Below, in pieces: positions 1 to 5,179 of a stretch of DNA of 5,179 bases. This DNA is from Saprospiraceae bacterium. Lineage in GTDB: Bacteria > Bacteroidota > Bacteroidia > Chitinophagales > Saprospiraceae. Made by a program: the position numbers and the translations under genes. Below the pieces are notes generated by a model. The model was not told the origin of the DNA. It saw only the letters and a program-made list of their open reading frames with translations, and did no database searches. The first letter of the stretch is position 1. Every line of letters begins with the position of its first letter. The stretch spans positions 1 through 5,179 of the forward strand of contig JACMLK010000022.1 of NCBI GenBank assembly GCA_014379665.1, read 5' to 3'.

Positions 1-13
1 CGGTATTTATTTT

Positions 14-48
14 GTGATTTATATGATTCTTTTAATGATAATAATCAC
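14..48. repeat. Imperfect inverted repeat (stem-loop) upstream of the first gene
   Basis: The arms 14-28 and 34-48 pair at 12 of 15 positions around a 5-nt loop. The outer six bases, GTGATT and AATCAC, match perfectly. It lies about 30 bp upstream of a candidate -7 element. It could be the 3' end structure of a gene lying left of the window or an operator, but no T-run follows it, so a classical terminator is doubtful. The DNA is very AT-rich and the pairing may be chance. Confidence 0.3.
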
Positions 49-76
49 CTCCAAAGCAATCATTCTTAAAAAAAAT

Positions 77-84
77 TATCTTTG
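77..84 (+). promoter_or_regulatory. Candidate Bacteroidota -7 promoter element (TATCTTTG)
   Basis: TATCTTTG fits the TAnnTTTG consensus recognised by the Bacteroidota primary sigma factor and is followed by CG, as in the matching motif upstream of der. No TTTG -33 element is seen at the expected distance of roughly 19-21 bp upstream. If used, transcription would start near 90 and leave a leader of about 60 nt before the ATG at 150. The assignment rests on the motif match and position only. Confidence 0.4.
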
Positions 85-149
85 CGCCGATTTTATAGAT
101 TATGACCTTTTGTAGTCTTTAGAATTAAGATAACTCTAACGATTTTTAA

Positions 150-1289
150 ATGAATTCAAATATATTTATTGCAGGCAGTGGAGGTATCGGTCAGGCTGTT
201 GGATTGATACTTTCGGAATATGCGTTTTTTAATACTACTATTTATTTTGGCGATATATCGCAACAAGCCATAGATGCTGCTTTTAAATTTGTCACAGAAG
301 GGTCTACTCATAGTGTCAATGTTCACACAGTTCATATGCCAATAGAGGGAAGTAATGAAATTCTGGATAATGTGCTTCATACATGTGATATCATACTTGA
401 TTGCCTGCCGGGTAGCCAGGCACCGAGGATGGCTGCTCTTGCAAAGAAACATCACTGTCATTATGCCAATCTTACAGAATATGTTCAGGAGACTAAAGAA
501 GTCATAGAAATATCCCGAGATGCAGATACTGCTTTTGTCTTACAAACCGGACTTGCACCTGGATTTATAAATATTCTGGCACATAAACTTTATCAGGAAT
601 TCCAACAGGATTATGGAGTCGATGTGGTCAACAGTATGCACATGAAAGTAGGGGCAATCAGCAAAAATGCACCTTCTCCTCATTATTATGCATTTACCTG
701 GAGTCCTATCGGTGTGGCAACAGAATACCTTAAAGATGCGGAAATCGTCAGAAATTTTAAGAAAATACGCGTACCCGCATTATCCGGTCTTGAAAGAATC
801 ATTATTGACGGAGATGAATATGAAGATAATTTTACATCCGGAGGTGCAGCAGATTTTCCTGATTCTTTTTCAGGTAAAGTAAAAGACCTTGATTATAAAA
901 CAATAAGATACCCCGGGCACTATCAATGGGTTAAAAATACTATGTCCACCATAGCCAATAGTGATAATAAAATAAAAGCTTTGGAAAATATCATGCTTGA
1001 AAACATACCAAGCGTTGAAGATGATATGGTCGTGGTGTATGCTTCAGTCGAAGGTAAAGACCAGAAAGATCGGCTCAGAAGAAAAGAAAAGTCATACAAA
1101 ATATTTCCTTCTGTCATTGGTAAACAAAAACTCAGGGCAATACAGACTTCTACCGCAGCACCGCTTTGTGAGGTAGCGTTTATGTTATTATCCAATCAAT
1201 GGAAAGGTACCATTTTGCAAAGCCAGTTAAGTGCTGATGATTTTTTGAACGGACCATTTGTTTCCGCCATTTATGGAAAGTATACGTAA
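150..1289 (+). CDS. Saccharopine dehydrogenase-like NAD(P)-dependent oxidoreductase
   Basis: This 379-residue protein resembles the saccharopine dehydrogenase / Lys9 family, whose members act on amino-acid adducts at a Rossmann-bound nicotinamide cofactor. Residues 5-14 form the first beta strand and dinucleotide-binding turn (GSGGIG, 9-14). An Asp at 35 sits at the end of the second strand, where the cofactor ribose is usually read. Residues 80-90 (DIILDCLPG) match the strand-plus-loop that follows in this family. TGLAPGF at 133-139 resembles the conserved GxxPG segment that opens the substrate domain. The rest is the alpha/beta catalytic domain, and the length fits single-domain members. 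No signal peptide or membrane segment is seen, so it is probably cytosolic. The ATG at 150 sits just before the first strand, and no Shine-Dalgarno is visible. No lysine-pathway gene lies nearby, so the actual substrate is not established; family membership is much surer than reaction. Confidence 0.82.
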   Translation: MNSNIFIAGSGGIGQAVGLILSEYAFFNTTIYFGDISQQAIDAAFKFVTEGSTHSVNVHTVHMPIEGSNEILDNVLHTCDIILDCLPGSQAPRMAALAKKHHCHYANLTEYVQETKEVIEISRDADTAFVLQTGLAPGFINILAHKLYQEFQQDYGVDVVNSMHMKVGAISKNAPSPHYYAFTWSPIGVATEYLKDAEIVRNFKKIRVPALSGLERIIIDGDEYEDNFTSGGAADFPDSFSGKVKDLDYKTIRYPGHYQWVKNTMSTIANSDNKIKALENIMLENIPSVEDDMVVVYASVEGKDQKDRLRRKEKSYKIFPSVIGKQKLRAIQTSTAAPLCEVAFMLLSNQWKGTILQSQLSADDFLNGPFVSAIYGKYT

Positions 1290-1351
1290 AAATATTTCCG
1301 GAGACCCATTATTAGTCTAAAATAATTTTGTACAGTGCCGGGGTAATAACA

Positions 1352-2068
1352 TTACAGATGGTCTACTAATATTATTTTTTCATTGACATAATCTGCTTCA
1401 ACCAACCCATCACGAAGCCGTACAATCCTGTGTGCATGAACAGCGATATCCGGTTCATGTGTCACTAAAATCACTGTATTACCGGAATTGTGAATTCGTT
1501 CAAAGATACCCATTATTTCTACGGACGTTTTAGTGTCAAGATTACCGGTAGGTTCGTCTGCAAGAATAATTGCCGGGTCATTGACCAATGCTCTGGCGAT
1601 AGCCACTCTCTGACGTTGGCCACCTGACAATTCGTTTGGTTTGTGGGTCATTCTGTCCCCAAGTCCAACTTTATTTAGTGCTTCAACAGCTTTTTTATTT
1701 CTTTGGGCTTTATCGAGTCCTGCGTATACAAGTGGGAGCGCTACATTGTCCAATGCAGTAAGTCTGGGCAACAAATTAAAAGTCTGAAAGACAAATCCGA
1801 TTTGTTTATTGCGGACCTCAGCAAGATCGCCATCTGACATACTACTTACGTCAATACCATTTAAAATATATTCACCGGATGTTGGGCTGTCCAGACACCC
1901 AAGAATATTCATCAGTGTAGATTTACCTGAACCGGATGGACCCATCAACGCAACGTATTCATTCTTACTAATAGTCAGAGATATTGATTTTAGTGCATTA
2001 ATGATTTCATCCCCCATTTTATAGGTTTTCGAGACTTCAGATACAGAGATCATATTTACCTTCATCAT
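1352..2068 (-). CDS. ABC transporter ATP-binding protein, LolD/MacB type
   Basis: This 238-residue cytoplasmic ATPase would power an inner-membrane export or lipoprotein-release complex. All nucleotide-binding motifs are intact: Walker [10 protein letters not shown] (43-51), Q-loop Gln95, signature LSGGQ (147-151), Walker B IILADE (167-172) with catalytic Glu172, D-loop NLD (176-178) and H-loop His204. The segment [20 protein letters not shown] (90-109) is characteristic of the MacB/LolD/FtsE group. Its permease is not in the window, so the substrate (lipoprotein, peptide, drug or other) cannot be assigned. It starts 1 bp after the gatC stop and is probably translated from the same transcript. 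A second ATG at 2053 (residue 6) is preceded by AAGG at a plausible spacing and begins closer to the usual family N-terminus, so the true start may be there. The tail after about residue 222 is hydrophobic and not a recognised domain. Confidence 0.92.
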   Translation of the reverse strand: MMKVNMISVSEVSKTYKMGDEIINALKSISLTISKNEYVALMGPSGSGKSTLMNILGCLDSPTSGEYILNGIDVSSMSDGDLAEVRNKQIGFVFQTFNLLPRLTALDNVALPLVYAGLDKAQRNKKAVEALNKVGLGDRMTHKPNELSGGQRQRVAIARALVNDPAIILADEPTGNLDTKTSVEIMGIFERIHNSGNTVILVTHEPDIAVHAHRIVRLRDGLVEADYVNEKIILVDHL

Positions 2069-2069
2069 C

Positions 2070-2357
2070 TTATTCTATAACTTTTGGAACTGAAAAATAT
2101 TGATTGACAGCAGCCGGAGCATTTTTTAATGCTTCTATTTGAGTAAGTGTATTGAAACCAACATCCTCCCGCATCATATTTAAAGAACTGGTGATATGTC
2201 GAAGGGGTTCTATTCCGGTCGTATCTACCTCTGATATTTTTGCAAACATTTCCACCATATTTTGCAGTTCTTGCTGAAGTATAATTCTTTCCTTATCTTC
2301 CAGTTTCAATTTGGACAATGTTTCAAGTTTCTGGATCAATGTGTCATCAATCTTCAT
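2070..2357 (-). CDS. gatC: Aspartyl/glutamyl-tRNA amidotransferase subunit C
   Basis: GatC is the small subunit of the GatCAB amidotransferase, which converts Glu-tRNA(Gln) and/or Asp-tRNA(Asn) to the correctly amidated forms; it stabilises the GatA-GatB pair. The 95-residue product has the family layout. An N-terminal helix contains [10 protein letters not shown] (about residues 14-23). The conserved centre is [13 protein letters not shown] (about 43-55), then MREDV (about 62-66), and the C-terminus [17 protein letters not shown] is typical. The start at 2357 gives the usual family length. The frame stays open to an ATG at 2414, but those 19 extra residues come from AT-rich leader and match nothing in GatC. 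gatA and gatB are not in the window, which is common because the three genes are often scattered. The next gene on the same strand is an ABC ATPase 1 bp downstream. Confidence 0.93.
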   Translation of the reverse strand: MKIDDTLIQKLETLSKLKLEDKERIILQQELQNMVEMFAKISEVDTTGIEPLRHITSSLNMMREDVGFNTLTQIEALKNAPAAVNQYFSVPKVIE

Positions 2358-2448
2358 ACAAACAATATATTTTATTAAATTAGTGCTAATATAATTGCTT
2401 CGGAAGAAAAACAATTAATTTATTAGACAATGTGGACTTTTCACACGT

Positions 2449-2456
2449 CAAAATTA
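2449..2456 (-). promoter_or_regulatory. Candidate -7 promoter element for gatC and the ABC ATPase
   Basis: On the minus strand this reads TAATTTTG, an exact match to TAnnTTTG. Transcription would start near 2442 and give a leader of about 85 nt before gatC. No good TTTG -33 element is found upstream on that strand, and short AT-rich matches occur by chance, so support is weak. Confidence 0.25.
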
Positions 2457-2464
2457 CATAAATC

Positions 2465-2485
2465 ATTTGTAATTTGTAATTTTAA
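2465..2485. repeat. Short 7-bp tandem repeat (ATTTGTA x2 plus a degenerate third copy)
   Basis: ATTTGTA occurs at 2465-2471 and again at 2472-2478, followed by ATTTTAA at 2479-2485, which matches at 5 of 7 positions. It lies 13 bp left of the 161-bp palindrome. It is too short to assign a role; slippage in AT-rich intergenic DNA is the simplest explanation. Confidence 0.4.
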
Positions 2486-2498
2486 CCGTTTTTAAATA

Positions 2499-2659
2499 AG
2501 AGTAAGTTTAAATTTTCATGTTTGATTGAAAGCGAGCAAATTTAATTTTAGACAAGACATATTTTGCGGTAGTAGCCGGAAGCTACGGCGAAAAATATAT
2601 CGCGGTATAAAACAAAATTTGCAGCTTGTAGACAAATGATGAAATTTTAAACATACTCT
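2499..2659. repeat. 161-bp imperfect palindrome with terminal inverted repeats, MITE-like or REP-like
   Basis: The two 21-bp ends, 2499-2519 and 2639-2659, are inverted copies matching at 19 of 21 positions; both begin AGAGTA reading inward. Further paired blocks share nearly the same axis: AAGC (2530-2533) with GCTT (2624-2627), GCAAATTT (2536-2543) with AAATTTGC (2615-2622), and ATATTTT (2559-2565) with AAAATAT (2592-2598). At the apex is the hairpin GTAGC-CGGAA-GCTAC (2572-2586). The midpoint of the ends, of the GCAAATTT pair and of the apex hairpin is 2579 in each case. ATA flanks both outer edges (2496-2498 and 2660-2662), compatible with a 3-bp target duplication but weak in AT-rich DNA. 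No open reading frame of note lies inside. The symmetry is seen directly; that this is a mobile or dispersed element is inference. The alternative is a single-copy structured leader or cruciform site between two divergent genes. Confidence 0.75.
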
Positions 2660-2750
2660 ATATCAAACCTGAATTGAATAATTACATTTCCGGTAATGAT
2701 AAGCCTTAATTGCATTTAGCAAGAGCATCAAAACATTACAGTAAATACCT

Positions 2751-3380
2751 ATGCATACACTGAAACACATCGCTATAGCCGGTAATATCGGCGCCGGAAA
2801 AACCACCCTCACAGAGTTACTTTCTAAACACTATGGGTGGGAAGTTCAGTATGAAGATACCAGCACAAATCCTTATCTCGGTGACTTCTATGAAGATATG
2901 CAGCGATGGTCTTTTAATTTGCAGATATATTTTTTGAACAGTCGTTATCAGCAGATTTTGGATATCCGAAAAGGTAAATCTACCGTCATACAGGATAGAA
3001 CAATCTATGAAGATGCCCACATATTTGCCCCCAATCTTCACGACATGAACCTGATGTCTTCCAGAGATTTTTCCAATTATTATGAATTATTCAGAATCAT
3101 GTCATCACAGGTGGAACCTCCGGATCTGTTGATATATTTAAAATCAAGCATTCCGAAATTGGTGCATCACATACATACACGAGGTCGGGAATATGAAGGA
3201 AATATGAGTTTGGACTACCTTAAAAAACTAAATGAAAGGTATGAAGAATGGATCAATGGATACAAAGAGGGAAACCTTCTGGTGATCAACAATGATAACA
3301 TGGATTTTAAAAATAATCCTGAAGACCTGGGCTCTGTCATAGAAAAAGTAGATGCTGAAATAAACGGTCTATTCAGATAA
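2751..3380 (+). CDS. Deoxynucleoside kinase (dNK/dGK family)
   Basis: This 209-residue enzyme would phosphorylate a deoxynucleoside at the 5' position with ATP in the cytosolic salvage pathway for DNA precursors. The P-loop GNIGAGKT is at 11-18. Glu35 sits where the family's substrate-binding glutamate is found. NLQIYFLNSRY (56-66) supplies the helix with the conserved Gln and Arg. DRT (82-84) is the family's hallmark motif after the third strand. RGREYE (144-149) is the arginine-rich LID that closes over ATP phosphates. The protein is complete and of normal bacterial length. The sequence resembles the deoxyadenosine/deoxyguanosine kinase branch, but base specificity cannot be read reliably from motifs. 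The ATG at 2751 lies ten residues before the P-loop glycine, which is typical. The yggS-like gene follows after 10 bp, suggesting one transcript. The palindromic element ends 91 bp upstream, and no convincing promoter was found in between. Confidence 0.92.
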   Translation: MHTLKHIAIAGNIGAGKTTLTELLSKHYGWEVQYEDTSTNPYLGDFYEDMQRWSFNLQIYFLNSRYQQILDIRKGKSTVIQDRTIYEDAHIFAPNLHDMNLMSSRDFSNYYELFRIMSSQVEPPDLLIYLKSSIPKLVHHIHTRGREYEGNMSLDYLKKLNERYEEWINGYKEGNLLVINNDNMDFKNNPEDLGSVIEKVDAEINGLFR

Positions 3381-3390
3381 TCGTTGTTTC

Positions 3391-4041
3391 ATGTACCCTG
3401 AAATAAAAAAATATACAGAAGAGTTTAACGTTACCTTGGTAGCGGTTTCCAAGACAAAATCTGTCGCTGATATTTTGACGTTGTATGATCGCGGGCAAAG
3501 GATATTTGGTGAAAACAAGGTCCAGGAATTGGATGAAAAATACCAACAACTTCCCAAAGATATTCATTGGCATCTGATAGGACATCTCCAGAAAAACAAA
3601 GTTAAGTATATTGCTTCTTTTGTAAGTATGATACAATCGGCAGATAGTCTGGAATTACTTTTAGTTATAAATAAAGAAGCGGAAAAACATCAGAGAATTA
3701 TTCCTGTTTTACTTCAGTTTCATATCACTCGCGAAACATCAAAATTTGGACTTGACTTAGATAAAGCAAAAGATTTAATTGATCACCTTCAAAATAGTCC
3801 TTTAAAAAACATATTGATTTGTGGTGTGATGGGGATGGCCAGTCTCTCCGATGAACAGGAGTTAATAAGAATAGAATTCAAAAGATTAAAAGAAATATAT
3901 GATACATTGAAAAATGAGTATTTTCGAAATGATGAAACTTTCAGAGAAATATCTATGGGAATGTCCGGTGACTACAAATTGGCCATTGCAGAGGGATCTA
4001 CTATGGTCAGGATAGGAAGTGCTGTATTTGGGGGAAGATGA
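3391..4041 (+). CDS. YggS/PLPBP-family pyridoxal phosphate homeostasis protein
   Basis: The family (YggS, PROSC, Ybl036c) consists of single-domain TIM-barrel proteins that bind pyridoxal 5'-phosphate and buffer its level; no catalytic activity is established. VAVSKTK (17-23) carries the expected PLP-binding lysine, Lys21. FGENKVQEL (39-47), HWHLIGHLQKNK (59-70), IQSADS (81-86) and SKFGL (117-121) follow in family order. The C-terminal block MGMSGDYKLAIAEGSTMVRI (189-208), continuing as GSAVFG, holds the phosphate-binding loop. At 216 residues it is somewhat shorter than the E. coli protein (234), mainly because the N-terminus is short, and it appears complete. It starts 10 bp after the kinase stop, so co-transcription is likely. 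A functional link between the two is not evident. The next gene, der, has its own candidate promoter 20 bp upstream of its start. Confidence 0.94.
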   Translation: MYPEIKKYTEEFNVTLVAVSKTKSVADILTLYDRGQRIFGENKVQELDEKYQQLPKDIHWHLIGHLQKNKVKYIASFVSMIQSADSLELLLVINKEAEKHQRIIPVLLQFHITRETSKFGLDLDKAKDLIDHLQNSPLKNILICGVMGMASLSDEQELIRIEFKRLKEIYDTLKNEYFRNDETFREISMGMSGDYKLAIAEGSTMVRIGSAVFGGR

Positions 4042-4075
4042 AATACCTTTTTATCCCGACTAGTATTATTCCATC

Positions 4076-4107
4076 TTTTTCTGTCAGTAATTTTGCTTAC
4101 CTTTGCG
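4076..4107 (+). promoter_or_regulatory. Candidate Bacteroidota promoter for der
   Basis: TACCTTTG at 4098-4105, followed by CG, is an exact match to the -7 consensus TAnnTTTG. A T-rich run at 4076-4080 occupies roughly the -33 position but is not TTTG. Transcription would start near 4112 and give a short leader of about 14 nt before the ATG at 4126, with no Shine-Dalgarno. The match, spacing to the gene and intergenic location make it the best promoter candidate in the window. Confidence 0.5.
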
Positions 4108-4125
4108 AACTGAATTAATATATAC

Positions 4126-5179
4126 ATGTCTCAGATAGTGGCCATTGTAGGTAGACCTAATGTAGGTAAATCAACACTTTTTAACAGATTGATAGGTGAA
4201 AGAAAAGCCATTATAGACGATATTAGTGGGGTAACCCGTGATCGTATTTATGGATTTTCTGATTGGAATGGGAAAAACTTTACTGTAGTTGATACGGGAG
4301 GATTTGTAAAAGGGTCTAATGACATCTTTGAAGCAGCCATCCGTCGCCAGGTTCAGATAGCGATTGAAGAAGCAGCAGTCATTATTTTTTTGGTAGATGT
4401 CACCACTGGCATTACTGACCTTGATGAAGAAATCGCCAGAATGCTGAGGAAAAACCCCAAAAGGGTTATTCTTACTGTCAATAAAGTAGACAATGCACAA
4501 CGCCAGATGCTGGCAAATGAATTTTGGAGTCTTGGTTTTGATGATACGGTTTTTATTTCATCAGTTTCCGGTGGTGGGACAGGCGAATTGCTTGATATTG
4601 TAGCAGAAATTCTACCCGAAAATGTCAGCGAAGAAGCCAATACACAAGACGAAAGCATTCCAAAAATAGCTATAGTCGGGCAGCCAAATGTTGGCAAATC
4701 TTCTCTTACCAATGCATTGATGGGTGAAGAAAGAAATATTGTCACTGATATACCGGGTACCACGAGAGATTCTATCTATACGCTCTATAATAAATTTGAC
4801 AAAGAATTTTATCTTATTGATACAGCAGGAATCAGAAAAAAAGCAAAAGTTCACGAAGATCTCGAGTTTTATTCAGTTATTCGGGCCATCAAGTCCATTG
4901 AAGAAGCAGATGTATGCCTCCTGATGCTGGATGCCACGGTAGGTTTGGAATCTCAGGATCTCAGTATTCTGGGTCTGATTCAAAAACGTAAAAAGGGATT
5001 GGTCATACTGGTCAATAAGTGGGATCTGGCAAAAAAGGAAACCAATACAGCAAGAGATTTTGAAAAAAACCTGAAAGAAAAAATTGCTCCGTTTAATGAT
5101 GTGCCTATACTTTTTACCTCTGTCCTGGAAAAACAAAGAATTTTTAAAACCATTGAAGATGCACTGGAAGTCAACGCCA
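4126..5179 (+). CDS. der: Ribosome biogenesis GTPase Der (EngA), 3' end beyond the window
   Basis: Der is an essential GTPase with two tandem GTP-binding domains that assists late assembly of the 50S ribosomal subunit. The frame is open from 4126 to the window edge, giving 351 complete codons plus one base. Domain 1 shows GRPNVGKS (9-16), VTRD (36-39), DTGGF (56-60), NKVD (119-122) and SSVSG (145-149). An acidic linker (about 162-176) leads to domain 2: GQPNVGKSS (185-193), TTRD (212-215), DTAGI (232-236), NKWD (297-300) and TSV (331-333). Every GTP-binding motif in both domains is intact. The C-terminal KH-like domain is largely missing because the window ends, roughly 85 residues short of the usual Bacteroidota length; this is not evidence of a broken gene. 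The ATG at 4126 lies eight residues before the first P-loop, as is normal. Confidence 0.97.
   Translation, partial: MSQIVAIVGRPNVGKSTLFNRLIGERKAIIDDISGVTRDRIYGFSDWNGKNFTVVDTGGFVKGSNDIFEAAIRRQVQIAIEEAAVIIFLVDVTTGITDLDEEIARMLRKNPKRVILTVNKVDNAQRQMLANEFWSLGFDDTVFISSVSGGGTGELLDIVAEILPENVSEEANTQDESIPKIAIVGQPNVGKSSLTNALMGEERNIVTDIPGTTRDSIYTLYNKFDKEFYLIDTAGIRKKAKVHEDLEFYSVIRAIKSIEEADVCLLMLDATVGLESQDLSILGLIQKRKKGLVILVNKWDLAKKETNTARDFEKNLKEKIAPFNDVPILFTSVLEKQRIFKTIEDALEVNA

Noticed and set aside
667..882. 71-codon frame inside the oxidoreductase gene
   Set aside because: It is an out-of-frame shadow of the 150-1289 gene with no recognisable protein features.
1290..1364. Terminator between the convergent genes
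   Set aside because: Only weak pairings are present: AGAC/GTCT (1302-1305 with 1315-1318), GTAAT/ATTAC (1343-1355), and AGACCCAT with ATGGTCT (1302-1309 with 1358-1364). All are short or bulged and lack a clear stem plus T-run, so no terminator can be supported.
2358..2414. N-terminal extension of gatC to an upstream ATG at 2414
   Set aside because: The 19 added residues are encoded by AT-rich leader and match nothing in GatC; the start at 2357 gives the normal family length.
2499..2659. Reading the palindrome as an ordinary intrinsic terminator or a CRISPR repeat
   Set aside because: It is far longer than a terminator, lies upstream of both flanking genes rather than downstream, has no T-run at its edge, and shows no regularly spaced direct repeats.
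4171..5174. Several open frames on the minus strand opposite der (up to 136 codons)
   Set aside because: They lie antisense to an unambiguous Der sequence with all GTPase motifs, and their translations show no recognisable family.
4126..5179. Der as a truncated or broken gene
   Set aside because: The frame stays open to the last base; the missing C-terminus is due to the window boundary.
1..5179. A novel defence system, phage region or gene cluster
   Set aside because: All six protein-coding genes belong to well-known, mostly housekeeping families, and no transposase, integrase, toxin-antitoxin pair, CRISPR array or tRNA was seen.

Overview
The window reads as chromosomal DNA from a member of the Bacteroidota. 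The evidence is an AT-rich composition, genes that mostly lack Shine-Dalgarno sequences, and two upstream motifs matching the phylum's -7 promoter element TAnnTTTG (TATCTTTGCG at 77-86 and TACCTTTGCG at 4098-4107). The protein families fit too: a short GatC, a dNK-type deoxynucleoside kinase and a compact YggS. A Saprospiria- or Chitinophagia-like lineage is a guess from general appearance only.

Layout, left to right. Positions 1-149 are an upstream region with an imperfect stem-loop and a candidate promoter. A saccharopine dehydrogenase-like oxidoreductase follows (150-1289, +). It converges, across 62 bp, on a minus-strand pair: gatC (2070-2357) and a LolD/MacB-type ABC ATPase (1352-2068), separated by 1 bp and probably co-transcribed. 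The 393-bp gap between the divergent gatC and the deoxynucleoside kinase holds no gene. It does hold a 161-bp, nearly symmetric palindrome (2499-2659) with 21-bp terminal inverted repeats. Next come a deoxynucleoside kinase (2751-3380, +) and a YggS/PLPBP-family PLP homeostasis protein (3391-4041, +), 10 bp apart. Last is the GTPase Der/EngA (from 4126, +), which runs off the right edge after 351 codons.

The genes are mostly housekeeping: amidotransferase-dependent tRNA charging (GatC), deoxynucleoside salvage (dNK), PLP homeostasis (YggS), ribosome assembly (Der), a membrane-export ATPase, and an amino-acid-type dehydrogenase of uncertain substrate. They do not form one pathway. No defence system, CRISPR array, tRNA, rRNA or transposase gene is visible. 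The most unusual item is the intergenic palindrome. It looks like a non-autonomous, MITE-like or REP-like dispersed repeat, although copy number cannot be judged from one window.
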